Shown piece after piece: positions 29,344 to 39,402 of a stretch of DNA of 64,000 nt. The stretch lies in NCBI RefSeq assembly GCF_007858185.1, contig NZ_VFES01000008.1:62001-126000 (forward strand), in the 5' to 3' direction. How positions within the stretch are numbered: position 1 is the first letter of the stretch; every line of letters begins with the position of its first letter. The notes under the pieces are model-generated. The model was not told the origin of the DNA. It was given only the letters and a program-made list of their open reading frames with translations, and did no database searches. Position numbers and translations under genes: made by a program. This DNA comes from Pseudomonas grimontii. Lineage in GTDB: Bacteria; Pseudomonadota; Gammaproteobacteria; Pseudomonadales; Pseudomonadaceae.

Positions 29344-30639
29344 ATGGCCTGGGACTTTCAGACCGACCCCGAGATTCAAGTGGAACTGGATTGGATCGAG
29401 CAGTTCGTGCGTGAGGAAGTCGAGCCTCTCGACCACGTGTTGGGCAGCCCGTGGAATATCCACGACCCGCTGTTCAAGCAACTGGTCAAACCGTTGCAAG
29501 CGCAGGTGAAGGCGCGCAACTTGTGGGCTTGTCACCTGGGCCCGGAACTGGGCGGGGCAGGGTATGGCCAGGTGCGCCTTGCGTTGATCAATGAAATTCT
29601 CGGCCGCTCGCTGTTCGGACCGATTGTGTTTGGTTGTCAGGCACCGGACTCCGGTAACGGTGAAATCCTCGCCCATTACGGCACGCCGGCGCAGAAGCAG
29701 CGCTACCTGCAACCCTTGCTCGACGGCGATATCGTGTCCTGCTTCGCCATGACCGAACCCCAAGGCGGCGCGGACCCTGCGGTGTTCACCACCGAAGCGG
29801 TGCGTGAGGGTGATGACTGGCTGCTGAGCGGCGAAAAATGGTTTGCCTCCAATGCCCGCTACGCCGCGTTCTATATCGTGATGGCGGTCACCGATAAAAA
29901 CGTGTCGGTGTATGAAGGCATGTCGATGTTTATTGTTGCCGCCGATGCTCCGGGGGTGAGCATTATCCGCAACGTCGGTATCGCCGATGACCCGGCCGCA
30001 ACCCATGCCTACCTGTCGTTCGACAAGGTGCGAGTGCCTGCTGGCGACATGCTCGGCGCGCCCGGTCAGGCGTTTGTCGTGGCCCAGGTACGACTGGGTG
30101 GCGGCCGCGTGCACCATGCGATGCGGGTGATTGGCCAAGCGCAGAAAGCCCTGGATGCACTCTGTGAACGATCCCTGTCGCGTAGTACCCAGGGCAGCCG
30201 CCTGGCGGACAAGCAGATGGTCCAGGAAAAAATTGCCGACTCGTGGATCGAGCTCGAACAATTTCGTTTGCTGGTCATGCGCACGGCATGGCGCATCGAC
30301 CAGTATCAGGACTACAAACGGGTACGCAAAGACATCGCTGCGGTGAAAGCCGCCATGCCCAAGGTGCTGCATGACATCGCCGCGCGCGCCCTGCATGTAC
30401 ATGGCTCGTTAGGGGTAAGCGAAGAAATGCCGTTTACCGGGTACATCGTCCGCTCCTTCCAGATGGGGCTGGCCGACGGGCCCACCGAAGTGCACAAAAT
30501 CACGGTCGCCAAACAACTGCTACGCGATTATCAACCCTGCGACGAACTGTTCCCCGATTACCACCGGCCCACCGCGGCGGCCCGAGCCCGGGAAAAATAC
30601 GCCGATGCATTGGCCAGTCTGGGCGAGTACGACGCATGA
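29344..30639 (+). CDS. Acyl-CoA dehydrogenase (ACAD10/11-like)
   Basis: 431 aa with the full ACAD layout: N-terminal helical domain, FAD/beta domain marks CFAMTEPQGGADPAVFT and WLLSGEKWFASNA, and C-terminal helices ending GPTEVHKITVAKQLL. It overlaps the following kinase-like gene by ATGA. The same two-gene pairing, an aminoglycoside-phosphotransferase-type kinase with an ACAD, is seen in animal ACAD10/ACAD11 and in the Pseudomonas levulinate (lva) operon, where 4-hydroxyacyl-CoA is phosphorylated and then eliminated. By analogy this pair would process a 4-hydroxyacyl-CoA or related hydroxyacid, which is inference. AGGAG precedes the ATG. Confidence 0.88.
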   Translation: MAWDFQTDPEIQVELDWIEQFVREEVEPLDHVLGSPWNIHDPLFKQLVKPLQAQVKARNLWACHLGPELGGAGYGQVRLALINEILGRSLFGPIVFGCQAPDSGNGEILAHYGTPAQKQRYLQPLLDGDIVSCFAMTEPQGGADPAVFTTEAVREGDDWLLSGEKWFASNARYAAFYIVMAVTDKNVSVYEGMSMFIVAADAPGVSIIRNVGIADDPAATHAYLSFDKVRVPAGDMLGAPGQAFVVAQVRLGGGRVHHAMRVIGQAQKALDALCERSLSRSTQGSRLADKQMVQEKIADSWIELEQFRLLVMRTAWRIDQYQDYKRVRKDIAAVKAAMPKVLHDIAARALHVHGSLGVSEEMPFTGYIVRSFQMGLADGPTEVHKITVAKQLLRDYQPCDELFPDYHRPTAAARAREKYADALASLGEYDA

Positions 30640-31688
30640 ACGACTGGCAGGATCTGGTCGAACTCGAGCGCCTGGCTCTATGGATGGACTCAAAGGGTCT
30701 GGAAAGTGGCTCCATCGAGGCCCCACTGCGATTAACCGGAGGCACTCAGAATCTGTTGCTGCGCTTTCGGCGTGGCACGCGCGAATTCGTATTGCGTCGG
30801 CCTTCCAGGGAGTTGCGCGAAGTCGGCAGTAAAACCATTGCCCGTGAAGCACGGTTGCTCAAAGCGTTGGCCGGATCGCCGGTGCCCCATGCCGGCCTGA
30901 TAGCCGACTGCGCCGACCAAGACGTTCTGGGCGCCAGTTTCTATTTGATGGAACCAGTACAGGGCTTCAATCCCAACTGCGCGGCAGGTTTGCCGACGCC
31001 GCACGCGCAGCAGCCAGCAATGCGCCGACGTATGGGGCTGGCCATGGTGGACGCGTTATTGCGTCTGGGAGAAATCGACTATCAGGCGGTGGGCCTGGGG
31101 GATTTTGGGCGGCCCGAAGGTTTTCATCAACGCCAGGTCTCACGTTGGCTGGCGCAACTGGACAGCGTCAAAGACTACCCCGGTTGGCCGGGCGCGAGCG
31201 GTCTGCCGGGACTTGCCCGGTTGGCCAACTGGTTGAGCGAGCATTACCCGACGCAGTTCCAGACCGGTATCCAGCATGGTGACTTTCACTTGTCCAACGT
31301 CATGTTTCGCCACGACAGCGCGGAACTGGCCGCAGTTGTCGATTGGGAGCTGGCGACCATCGGCGATCCGTTGCTCGACCTTGCCTGGCTGGTAGTCACC
31401 TGGCCCGGTGCTGATGGTCGTGGTGCCGGCACCATTGAAGTTCGCCCCTGGGAAGGCTTTTGCAGCAGCGACGAACTGGTCGCCCATTACCGCGCCGGCA
31501 GCTCGCGCTCGTTGGCGGACTTCACCTGGTACCTGGTGTTGGCCGGCTTCAAGCTCGGCATCTTTCTCGAAGTCAGTTACGCCCGTGCGTGTGCGGGCAA
31601 AGCCTCGATGGTCTCGGGTGAAAAACACCACGCCTCAGCGTTGCGTCTGTTCGCTACGGCGTTGCAGCGCATCGATCAAACAGTCTGA
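30636..31688 (+). CDS. APH-type phosphotransferase (hydroxyacyl-CoA kinase-like, LvaA/ACAD11-like)
   Basis: 350 aa. Kinase-like motifs are intact: the nucleotide-loop region LTGGTQNLLLRF, the catalytic loop H214-G-D216 followed by NVMF in HGDFHLSNVMF, and the metal motif D236 in VVDWELATIGDPLLDLAWL. It is translationally coupled (4-nt overlap) to the ACAD gene. Family members of this subtype phosphorylate the hydroxyl of 4-hydroxyacyl-CoA so that the partner ACAD can eliminate phosphate. The SDR gene follows after 17 nt. Antibiotic resistance is an unlikely role given this setting. Confidence 0.86.
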   Translation: MNDWQDLVELERLALWMDSKGLESGSIEAPLRLTGGTQNLLLRFRRGTREFVLRRPSRELREVGSKTIAREARLLKALAGSPVPHAGLIADCADQDVLGASFYLMEPVQGFNPNCAAGLPTPHAQQPAMRRRMGLAMVDALLRLGEIDYQAVGLGDFGRPEGFHQRQVSRWLAQLDSVKDYPGWPGASGLPGLARLANWLSEHYPTQFQTGIQHGDFHLSNVMFRHDSAELAAVVDWELATIGDPLLDLAWLVVTWPGADGRGAGTIEVRPWEGFCSSDELVAHYRAGSSRSLADFTWYLVLAGFKLGIFLEVSYARACAGKASMVSGEKHHASALRLFATALQRIDQTV

Positions 31689-31705
31689 TATCAGAGGAAC
31701 AGCCC

Positions 31706-32461
31706 ATGCAGCTGGCCGGTAAACGCATCATCGTCACGGGGGGCGCCAGGGGTATTGGCGCGGCAGTGGTCAAAGCATTTGTGGAGGAGGGAGCCTATGT
31801 CGTCAGCCTCGACCTGGGCGAAGCCGCCTCGATGACGGGGGACGGTGGCGGGTGGGCGCATACACGAGTCTGCGATATCGCTGACAGCCAATCCGTGGAC
31901 GCCGCTTTCGCCTGGGCCAACGAACGGCTCAATGGTCTGGATGTGCTGGTACATGCTGCGGGTATCGCGCCGAATGCCAGTGCCGACAGCATCACGCTGG
32001 ACGAGTGGGAAAAAGTCTTTGCGGTGAATACCCGTGGCACATTCCTGACCAACCGCGCGGCCTATGAGCTGCTGAAGGGCAGCGGTGGGCGGATCATCAA
32101 CTTCGCCTCTGGGGCAGGCGTCATCGGACAGCCCGGCAAAGCCCATTACGCGGCCAGCAAGGGGGCCGTGCTGGCGTGGACGCGCACGGTGGCGCGGGAG
32201 TGGGGCCCATTGGGCATTACCGTCAACGCTATCGCCCCGGCGATGTGGACGCCGATGTACGAGGCGACTCGCGCGAGCATGAGCGCCGAACAACTGCAGC
32301 AGCACGATGCGTACATGGCAGGGCAAGTGCCCATCGGCGGACAACTGGGTGAACCGGCCCGGGATCTGGCGCCAGTGCTGGTATTTCTTGCCGGAGAAGG
32401 TTCTCGATTTGTCACCGGGCAGACGCTGATGATTGACGGCGGGATGCTGATGCTCAGTTGA
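31706..32461 (+). CDS. Short-chain dehydrogenase/reductase
   Basis: 251 aa classical SDR. TGGARGIGAAVVKAF binds NAD(P), then HAAGIAPNAS, the catalytic serine in FASGAGVIG, YAASK as YxxxK, and the C-terminal MIDGGMLML. Acidic D36 near the end of the second strand (VVSLDLGE) favours NAD over NADP. It is the last gene of the + strand run; AGAGG precedes the ATG. A 3-hydroxyacyl-CoA or secondary-alcohol dehydrogenase role would feed the thiolase encoded convergently downstream (inference). Confidence 0.88.
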   Translation: MQLAGKRIIVTGGARGIGAAVVKAFVEEGAYVVSLDLGEAASMTGDGGGWAHTRVCDIADSQSVDAAFAWANERLNGLDVLVHAAGIAPNASADSITLDEWEKVFAVNTRGTFLTNRAAYELLKGSGGRIINFASGAGVIGQPGKAHYAASKGAVLAWTRTVAREWGPLGITVNAIAPAMWTPMYEATRASMSAEQLQQHDAYMAGQVPIGGQLGEPARDLAPVLVFLAGEGSRFVTGQTLMIDGGMLMLS

Positions 32462-32489
32462 GTTGAAGGTGGGGCGCCTGGCGCCTCGC

Positions 32490-33047
32490 CTAGCGGCTGC
32501 GGATCAGCTGCAAAAATTCCTGACGGGTGTTGTACGACTCGCGGAAGGCGCCAAGCATCACTGAAGTACTCATCACCGAGTTCTGCTTCTCCACACCTCG
32601 CATCATCATGCACATGTGTTTCGCCTCGATCACCACGGCCACCCCGGCGGCATTGGTGACCTGGGCGATTGCATCGGCAATCTGCCGGGTGAGGTTTTCC
32701 TGGATCTGCAGGCGGCGGGCAAACATGTCGATAATTCGCGCGACCTTCGACAATCCGAGCACTTTGCCTGTCGGTATGTAGGCAACATGAGCCTTGCCAA
32801 TAAATGGCAAGAGATGATGTTCACACAGCGAATACAATTCGATTTCACGAACGATGACCATCTCATCGTTATCCGACTCGAACAGTGCTCCGTTGACGAT
32901 CTCTTCCAGCGTTTGCCGGTAGCCATGGCAAAGATAACGCATGGCTTTCGCTGCACGTTCCGGAGTCTTGAGCAGGCCTTCACGCTGTGGGTCTTCACCG
33001 ACGTGCTGGAGAATTTCCCGATAATTTTTCGTCATTTCTTCGTTCAT
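32490..33047 (-). CDS. folE: GTP cyclohydrolase I
   Basis: 185 aa, normal for FolE type I. Zinc ligands are visible in [10 protein letters not shown] (Cys, His) and in [11 protein letters not shown] (Cys); the GTP-binding and catalytic segments [20 protein letters not shown] and [14 protein letters not shown] are intact. It converts GTP to 7,8-dihydroneopterin triphosphate for folate or tetrahydrobiopterin. Its place between an SDR and a TetR regulator in a degradative cluster is unusual for a housekeeping gene, so I suspect a second copy that supplies a pterin cofactor, perhaps for an aromatic hydroxylase elsewhere, or a paralogue moved here by chance. It may be read with the upstream tetR-thiolase genes, 36 nt away. 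Confidence 0.92.
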   Translation of the reverse strand: MNEEMTKNYREILQHVGEDPQREGLLKTPERAAKAMRYLCHGYRQTLEEIVNGALFESDNDEMVIVREIELYSLCEHHLLPFIGKAHVAYIPTGKVLGLSKVARIIDMFARRLQIQENLTRQIADAIAQVTNAAGVAVVIEAKHMCMMMRGVEKQNSVMSTSVMLGAFRESYNTRQEFLQLIRSR

Positions 33048-33083
33048 CGATCGACCTTATTGTTAGTGATGTAAGGGGAGCAG

Positions 33084-33713
33084 CTAAGCCAGCGGCCTGC
33101 TCAAACCGGTCAGCACCATGCTGGTAAACAGACTCGTCAGACTTTCCAGAGGAGGCCGCGCATCCTGCGGGTAACCGGCTACCACGCCATCGAGCAATGC
33201 TTGCATGCCCAGCGCCATCGGTGCGCGCTGGCCGGCCGGCAATCCACAACGGCTGAGGATGTTTTCCAGGTCCCGGGTGCGGGTGTCGCGCAGTTGCTCG
33301 ACGCGTTCGCGCTGCTCCAGGCTGAGGCTGCGAAATTCCATGCGCGTCAGCGTGTGGCGCTGATCGTGCAAGCTGTTGAACTGCAGGTGCACACGTACAA
33401 AACGTTGCAGTTGCAGCCGACCCTCAGCATGACGCGCGACCTTGGTTTGCAGTAACGCCAGAAGATCGCTTTCATGCGTCTCGATCAGTTCGAACAGCAG
33501 CGCCTGCTTGCTTTCAATGTGGTTGTACAGCGATCCCGGCTGCAAATGCATTGCGGCTGCCAATTGGCGCAGGCTGACACTTTCGAATCCATGCTCGGCA
33601 AATAATCTGAGCGCCGTGTGGTACAGCAATTCGTGGGTTCCGACATCGCCATCCGGCTGCCCATGCCAGCGCGGCTGAGGGCCGGCGGCCGTTGCGGGGC
33701 GGGCGCCAATCAT
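33084..33713 (-). CDS. TetR family transcriptional regulator
   Basis: 209 aa from the ATG at 33713, chosen because it gives a 4-nt ATGA overlap with the thiolase stop and a normal TetR N-terminus; upstream extension would lie inside the thiolase gene. The HTH is [20 protein letters not shown] followed by [20 protein letters not shown]. The C-terminal ligand domain (about residues 80-200) resembles the TetR_C group found beside acyl-CoA catabolic genes. It probably controls the thiolase/ketoacid-oxidoreductase transcript or the whole cluster in response to a CoA ester. Confidence 0.87.
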   Translation of the reverse strand: MIGARPATAAGPQPRWHGQPDGDVGTHELLYHTALRLFAEHGFESVSLRQLAAAMHLQPGSLYNHIESKQALLFELIETHESDLLALLQTKVARHAEGRLQLQRFVRVHLQFNSLHDQRHTLTRMEFRSLSLEQRERVEQLRDTRTRDLENILSRCGLPAGQRAPMALGMQALLDGVVAGYPQDARPPLESLTSLFTSMVLTGLSRPLA

Positions 33714-34891
33714 GGACGTTCCAGCAACAGGGCGACGCCCTGGCCGCCGCCAATGCATAAGGTCGCCAGGCCTTTTTTCGCGTCGCGCTTGAACATTTCG
33801 TGCAGCAGCGTGACCAGCACACGACAACCCGAAGCGCCAATCGGGTGACCGAGGGCAATGGCGCCGCCGTTGACGTTCACTTTGTCAAAATCCCAACCCA
33901 GCTCTTTACCCACCGCCAACGACTGGGCAGCGAACGCTTCGTTGGCCTCGATGAGATCGAGTTCAGCCAGGCTCCAACCGGCTTTTGCCAGACACTTGCG
34001 ACTTGCCGACACCGGCCCGATGCCCATGATCGCCGGGTCTACGCCAGTACACGCACCCGCCTTGATCTTTGCCAGAACGGGCAAGCCCAACTCCCTGGCC
34101 TTGTCTTCGCTCATCAACAGCACTGCAGCGGCGCCGTCATTGATTGTCGAGGCGTTGCCGGCGGTGACGCTGCCGTCTTTTCTGAAGGCTGGTTTGAGCC
34201 CGGCCAGGCTGACAGCAGTGGTTTGCGCGCGAGGTTGCTCATCCACGGCAAACAGCAGCGGCTCGCCTTTGCGCTGCGCAATCGGCACCGGGGTGATCTC
34301 CGCGACAAAACGGCCGGCCTCAATGGCTGCGCTGGCAAGTTGCTGCGAACGCAGGGCATAAGCGTCCTGCTGCTTACGGGTCAGGCTGTGAGCGTCGACC
34401 AGATTTTCCGCAGTGATGCCCATGTGGTAGTCGTGGAAGGCGTCGATCAGGCCGTCCTGCAGCAGCGAGTCGGCCAGTTGCGCGTTACCCATGCGCAAGC
34501 CGGTGCGCGCTTTGGCCAGCGTGTAGGGAGCCAAGCTCATGTTTTCCATGCCGCCGGCAATCACCACCTCGGCATCGCCACAGCGAATCGCCTGAGCCGC
34601 CAGCATCACGGATTTCAACCCGGAGCCGCAGAGCTTGTTCAGGGTCATGGCCGATACGCTATGGGGCAGGCCTGCTTTCAGCGCCACTTGGCGTGCCGGG
34701 TTTTGCCCACACCCGGCCGTGAGCACCTGGCCGAAAATCAACTCATCGACCAGGTCGACGTCAATCCCGGTTTTTTTCAGCAACGCCTGGACCACCACGC
34801 TGCCCAATTCCACGGCACTGGTGGTGGCCAATGCGCCTTGGAAGGTACCGATGGCGGTGCGGGTGGCGGCGACTATCACGACTTCATGCAT
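33710..34891 (-). CDS. Acetyl-CoA C-acyltransferase (thiolase)
   Basis: 393 aa from the ATG at 34891 ([17 protein letters not shown]); an in-frame extension upstream is not family-like. All catalytic residues are in place: C88 in [13 protein letters not shown]349 in [14 protein letters not shown], and C379 in TLCIGGGQG. It cleaves a 3-oxoacyl-CoA with CoA to release acetyl-CoA. It follows the indolepyruvate-oxidoreductase gene by 70 nt and overlaps tetR by 4 nt. It supplies the final thiolytic step for the acid activated by the CoA-transferase on the opposite strand (inference). Confidence 0.9.
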   Translation of the reverse strand: MHEVVIVAATRTAIGTFQGALATTSAVELGSVVVQALLKKTGIDVDLVDELIFGQVLTAGCGQNPARQVALKAGLPHSVSAMTLNKLCGSGLKSVMLAAQAIRCGDAEVVIAGGMENMSLAPYTLAKARTGLRMGNAQLADSLLQDGLIDAFHDYHMGITAENLVDAHSLTRKQQDAYALRSQQLASAAIEAGRFVAEITPVPIAQRKGEPLLFAVDEQPRAQTTAVSLAGLKPAFRKDGSVTAGNASTINDGAAAVLLMSEDKARELGLPVLAKIKAGACTGVDPAIMGIGPVSASRKCLAKAGWSLAELDLIEANEAFAAQSLAVGKELGWDFDKVNVNGGAIALGHPIGASGCRVLVTLLHEMFKRDAKKGLATLCIGGGQGVALLLERP

Positions 34892-34961
34892 GCTGTGCTC
34901 CAGTTTTCGGTGGATACGGCGTGGTGCCTTTTCAGGCAACCGACGCCTGCCACACTCGGGC

Positions 34962-37900
34962 TTACAGTTGGGTAACGGCTATTTTGCTGCCGGCCTGACT
35001 GGCATCGTGGAACTGCGCGTTCGAGCCATCGCGCCACCGTTCAAGCAATTGCGCCTGACGCTGTTGGGCGTGAACGAGGTAGCGCTCCTTGACCGGGCCA
35101 TAACCGCGCACGCTGTCTGGCAGCTGTGCCAGGTCCTGGGCCAGGGTCAGGTTGTCGGCGGTCAAATCCATCAAGACTTCGTCGAGGACACGTTCATAAT
35201 TGGCCAGCCAGTCACGTTCCACCTTGCGTTCGTGAGTGTGGCCAAACGGATCGGCCCAGGTGTTGCGCAGGAACCGGAACCTAGCCAGCAGCTTGAAGCC
35301 TTGCAGCATCCACGGGCCGAAGCTGCGCTTTTTCGGCTCACGGCCGCTGCCGTTATCATTCAGCAGCGGTGGCGCCAGGTGGAAACGCAGGCGGTAGTCG
35401 CCCTCGAAGCCAGCCTGGATTTTTTCCAGGAACTGGCCATCGGTAAACAGGCGTGCCACTTCGTATTCATCCTTGATGGCCAGCACTTTGAAGTAATAAC
35501 GGGCGACGCTTGCCGACAGTTTGCCCGGTTGCCCGAGCAGCGCCGTTTCCGCTTTCATGAATTGCTCGACTCGTTGCCGGTAACGTTGGGCATAAGCCTT
35601 ATTCTGGTACGCCGTGAGAAATGCCATGCGTCGTGCCAGTGTTTCTTCCAGGCTTTGCGACAGCAAGCGATCTGTGTTCTGCACTTTACCTGCTTCCAGT
35701 TTGCGCAAGACCCGTGGCAAGTCTTCGGCACTGCGCCGGCCCCAGGCAAAGGCGGCGAGGTTGAAGGGCACCGCAGTGCCATTCAGTTCGATAGCCTGCA
35801 GCAGCGCGGCTTCGCCCACCGGTAACCAGCCTTTCTGGTAGGCGTAGCCGAGCATGAAGGTGTTGGTGGCAATCGAATCGCCCGTCAATGCCGTGGCGAT
35901 TTTGCTCGCGTCGACAAAGTCCGCCTGGGCATGGCCAACCGCTTCGGCGATTTGTGCCGACATGTTGTGGGTGTGGAATTTCGGGTCCGGGTGCTTCAGC
36001 AAATCTCCGCTTTCCGCCTGTTGGGCGAAGGTCCGCACGAATGCGCTGGTGATGGTTTCTTCACTGTTGATCAGCGCATGGGTAACGCCTTGACGCAGCT
36101 TGGACAAGGTTTCGGTATTGGCACTGACCACCAGATCGCAGCCTAACAGCAAGGCTGCTTCACCTTCGGCAATACGGGGTGCGAACAATTGATCCTGGTG
36201 CGCGGCAATGCGGATGTGCGACCACACCGCGCCGCCTTTTTGCGCCATGCCGGCCATGTCCAGATTGAGCGTGCCTTTGCCTTCGATAAACGCTGCCATT
36301 CCTAGCAAGGCGCCGATGGTCACCACGCCGGTGCCACCCACGCCGGTCACCAGAATGCTGTAGGGCTCATCCAGCGTAACGGTTGATGGCGTGGGCAATG
36401 CCCATAATTCATCCGCTTTGGCTGCCAGCGCTTTGGGTTTGCGCAACGAGCCCCCTTCGACCGTGACGAAACTCGGGCAAAAGCCGTTAAGGCAGGTGAA
36501 ATCTTTGTTGCACGAGGACTGGTCGATTTCCCGTTTGCGGCCGAACTCGGTTTCCACCGCCACCACCGACATGCAGTTGGATTTGCTGCTGCAATCGCCA
36601 CAGCCTTCACACACCGCTTCGTTGATCACAACCCGGCGTGCCGGGTCCGGGAACTTGCCGCGCTTGCGACGCCGACGTTTTTCCGCAGCGCAGGTCTGGT
36701 CATAGATGATTGCGGATACGCCTTGGAACTGGCGCAGCTGTTCCTGCACTTCGTCCATCTGGTCGCGACGCAGCACCGGCACGCCGTCTGCCAGTTCATG
36801 GATGTGCTGATATTTCTCGACATCTTCGCTGACCACCACCACACGCTGCACGCCTTCGGCAACGAGTTGCCGGCTGATTTGCGCCACGCTGAGGCTGCCG
36901 TCCACCGGTTGGCCGCCGGTCATGGCCACGGCGTCGTTGTAGAGAATCTTGTAGGTGATCTGCACCTTGGCCGCGATGGCAGCCCGAATCGCGAGAATGC
37001 CGGAGTGGAAATAGGTTCCGTCACCGAGGTTGGCGAACACATGTTGAGTAGTGGTGAACGGTGCCTGGCCGATCCACGTCACGCCTTCGCCGCCCATCTG
37101 ACTGAAAGTCTGGGTTTGCGGGTAGATCCAGGCGGCCATGTAATGGCAGCCAATGCCCGCCAGTGCGCGACTGCCCTGCGGGACTTTGGTCGATGTATTA
37201 TGCGGGCAACCGGAACAGTAGTGGGGCACGCGTTCCATCAGGTTACTGAATTGGTCTTTGCTAGCCAGTTGCGCATCCAGCACGGCCAGGCGCACTTGCA
37301 GCGGGCCACTTTGGTGCAGACGCAGAATACGCTTGGCCAGCGCACGGGCGATCATCGCCGGGGTCAGGTCGTTGATGGCTGGTAGCAACCAACCCGTGTG
37401 CGGCAGGCTCCACTCACCCTTGTCGTCAAACTTGCCGACGATGCGCGGGCGTACGTCCTCGCGCCAGTTGTAGAGTTCTTCTTTCAACTGGTATTCGATC
37501 ATGTGGCGTTTTTCTTCCACCACCACGATTTCTTCCAGGCCCTCGGCAAACTGCCGGACGCCTTCAGCCTCCAGCGGCCAAACCATGCCGACCTTGTAGA
37601 CCCGCAGGCCAATCTGCTGGGCGAGTGTTTCGTCGATGCCGAGGATTTTCAGTGCCTGGCAAACGTCGAGGTACGATTTGCCTGACGTGATGATGCCGAT
37701 GCGCGCTTTCGCTGAGTCCATCACGACACGGTCGAGGCGGTTGGCCCGGGCATAGGCGAGGGCAGCATATAGCTTGTGTTCCAGCAGGCGCTGTTCCTGT
37801 GCCAGGGGCGGGTCTGGCCAACGGATATTCAAGCCACCTTCGGGCAGCGGGATATCGGGAATGATCGGTTGTACGCGATGAATGTCGATGTCGACGACGG

Positions 37901-38531
37901 CCGCGCTCTCTACGGTGTCGGCCACCGCTTTGAGGGCGACCCAGCAGCCGGAATAGCGCGACATGGCCCAGCCATGCATGCCGTAGTCGAGGTATTCCTG
38001 CACCCCCGATGGCGCCAGCACCGGCATCATCACCGCTTTGAAAATGTGCTCGGTCTGGTGCGGTAGTGAGGAGGAGCGCGCGCCATGGTCATCTCCGGCA
38101 ATGGCCAGCACACCGCCAAATTGCGAGGTGCCGGCGGCGTTGGCGTGGCGGAACACATCGCCGCAGCGGTCGACGCCCGGCCCCTTGCCGTACCACATGC
38201 CAAACACGCCATCGTAGGTGGCGCCTTCGAAGAGATTGACCTGTTGCGTACCCCAGATTGAGGTAGCAGCGAGGTCTTCGTTCATGCCTGGATGGAACAC
38301 CGTGTGGTGTTCCTTGAGGTAGTCGCGCGCCTTCCACAATGCCTGGTCAAAACCACCCAGCGGCGAGCCACGGTATCCGGAAATAAACCCGGCGGTGTTC
38401 AGACCATTGGCCAGATCGCGTTGGCGCTGCATCAGTGGCAGACGCACCAGCGCCTGAATGCCGGTGAGCAAGATTTTTCCAGTGTGCTGGACGTATTTGT
38501 CATCCAGAGATGGGGGCACACTCATGTTCAT
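34962..38531 (-). CDS. Indolepyruvate ferredoxin oxidoreductase, fused form
   Basis: 1189 aa, the size of the fused proteobacterial 2-oxoacid:ferredoxin oxidoreductases. The N-terminal half is IorA-like with [13 protein letters not shown] and the thiamine-diphosphate segment [35 protein letters not shown] and [12 protein letters not shown] cysteine-rich 4Fe-4S insert follows ([14 protein letters not shown] and later CLNGFCPSF), then the gamma/IorB-like domain [16 protein letters not shown]. It oxidatively decarboxylates an aryl or branched 2-oxoacid to an acyl-CoA and reduces ferredoxin. In this cluster it may convert a ketoacid side-chain product to the thioester used by the thiolase route. 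Two in-frame ATGs lie at the start (38531, 38525). The gene stands alone upstream, so it probably begins the operon. Confidence 0.9.
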   Translation of the reverse strand: MNMSVPPSLDDKYVQHTGKILLTGIQALVRLPLMQRQRDLANGLNTAGFISGYRGSPLGGFDQALWKARDYLKEHHTVFHPGMNEDLAATSIWGTQQVNLFEGATYDGVFGMWYGKGPGVDRCGDVFRHANAAGTSQFGGVLAIAGDDHGARSSSLPHQTEHIFKAVMMPVLAPSGVQEYLDYGMHGWAMSRYSGCWVALKAVADTVESAAVVDIDIHRVQPIIPDIPLPEGGLNIRWPDPPLAQEQRLLEHKLYAALAYARANRLDRVVMDSAKARIGIITSGKSYLDVCQALKILGIDETLAQQIGLRVYKVGMVWPLEAEGVRQFAEGLEEIVVVEEKRHMIEYQLKEELYNWREDVRPRIVGKFDDKGEWSLPHTGWLLPAINDLTPAMIARALAKRILRLHQSGPLQVRLAVLDAQLASKDQFSNLMERVPHYCSGCPHNTSTKVPQGSRALAGIGCHYMAAWIYPQTQTFSQMGGEGVTWIGQAPFTTTQHVFANLGDGTYFHSGILAIRAAIAAKVQITYKILYNDAVAMTGGQPVDGSLSVAQISRQLVAEGVQRVVVVSEDVEKYQHIHELADGVPVLRRDQMDEVQEQLRQFQGVSAIIYDQTCAAEKRRRRKRGKFPDPARRVVINEAVCEGCGDCSSKSNCMSVVAVETEFGRKREIDQSSCNKDFTCLNGFCPSFVTVEGGSLRKPKALAAKADELWALPTPSTVTLDEPYSILVTGVGGTGVVTIGALLGMAAFIEGKGTLNLDMAGMAQKGGAVWSHIRIAAHQDQLFAPRIAEGEAALLLGCDLVVSANTETLSKLRQGVTHALINSEETITSAFVRTFAQQAESGDLLKHPDPKFHTHNMSAQIAEAVGHAQADFVDASKIATALTGDSIATNTFMLGYAYQKGWLPVGEAALLQAIELNGTAVPFNLAAFAWGRRSAEDLPRVLRKLEAGKVQNTDRLLSQSLEETLARRMAFLTAYQNKAYAQRYRQRVEQFMKAETALLGQPGKLSASVARYYFKVLAIKDEYEVARLFTDGQFLEKIQAGFEGDYRLRFHLAPPLLNDNGSGREPKKRSFGPWMLQGFKLLARFRFLRNTWADPFGHTHERKVERDWLANYERVLDEVLMDLTADNLTLAQDLAQLPDSVRGYGPVKERYLVHAQQRQAQLLERWRDGSNAQFHDASQAGSKIAVTQL

Positions 38532-38721
38532 CCTCCAGGCTTTATTGTCATGGCGGCGCCAGGAGAGCGGCGTTGCCTAGTTATTGGCTGGAGTCTAGGG
38601 AGCGGTTTTGCCATCGTAAAATCACAAAAACAATGGGGCGGTATCGGTTATTCAAATACCGGTATGCACACTGTTCTTCACGCTGTTGTAGATAAAGCCG
38701 GTTACCGGTCTGGTGTCATTT

Positions 38722-39177
38722 TCACCTTGTTTCTGGCTTGATATCCCCACAGAAAATATCCACGTTGCCATCGGCCGGTGTGGTCCTTACCACTAAGTAA
38801 TATCCACCAGAAAGCAGCTCTGACAGCGCCACTGGCGCACTTCGTGAATAGGTCCAGCCGCGCGTTGCAGAAATGCGATTGGTATTGATCCGGTCATTCA
38901 TTGCATAGGCGACAGACCCGGGCCGCTCGCAGCTGCCTTTGTTGATAAACGTGTAGAGATTCAAGGGCCGAAGAGTGCCGCTTGGAACTCCACTGACGAC
39001 AAAGGAAAACGCTGTCTCATTGCCCTGAACGGCCAGCGTTGTATTGGCGATCTGACCGCCGTTGCGTGGTGTAGCGTTCAAGGGAACAGTCACTGTCTGG
39101 CTTGATGAATTCGTACAGCCGACGATTATCGCAGCGGCTAGGAGTGCCGCTGTCTGGGTTCCCGATTTCATGGTCAC
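38722..39177 (-). CDS. Small secreted lipoprotein, function unknown
   Basis: 151 aa. A signal peptide with the lipobox-like AIIVGC (lipid-modified cysteine at about residue 21) is followed by a Ser/Thr-rich linker and a beta-rich domain with PLNATPRNGG, VSGVPSGTLRPLNLYTF, and GGYYLVVRTTPADG. The pattern resembles bacterial CHRD-like or copper-handling beta-sandwich proteins, but I cannot assign a family. Two cysteines in the mature domain could form a disulfide. A second ATG two codons later is an alternative start. It faces away from the DUF1302 gene and shares the 39178-39402 gap with it. Confidence 0.65.
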   Translation of the reverse strand: MTMKSGTQTAALLAAAIIVGCTNSSSQTVTVPLNATPRNGGQIANTTLAVQGNETAFSFVVSGVPSGTLRPLNLYTFINKGSCERPGSVAYAMNDRINTNRISATRGWTYSRSAPVALSELLSGGYYLVVRTTPADGNVDIFCGDIKPETR

Positions 39178-39402
39178 CTCCTGTACTCAAAAAAGCACAA
39201 TCCAGGGCCTTTGAGTATAGGTCGGGAGTATTTGACCAATACCAAAATGCATTTCAGCAATACTCCCAATCGTTGTCTCAAACCTCCCCGTCCCGTCTAC
39301 TTCAGTCCATACCGAAAGCCCACGGATCAGCGCTCATTGGCGCGGTCCAGACGGCCCAACGCTTCGGCTGCCAACAACAATAAAAAAGTAATGGGAGTGT
39401 TG

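Noticed and set aside
30636..31688. Aminoglycoside resistance kinase
   Set aside because: Motifs are of the APH superfamily, but the gene is coupled to an acyl-CoA dehydrogenase, which marks the hydroxyacyl-type metabolic subgroup.
33800..34975. Long + strand open frame (391 codons) opposite the thiolase gene
   Set aside because: It lies antisense to a gene with all thiolase active-site motifs and gives no recognisable protein; typical of high-GC DNA. The same holds for 34635-35825 opposite the indolepyruvate oxidoreductase gene and several others of 200-500 codons.
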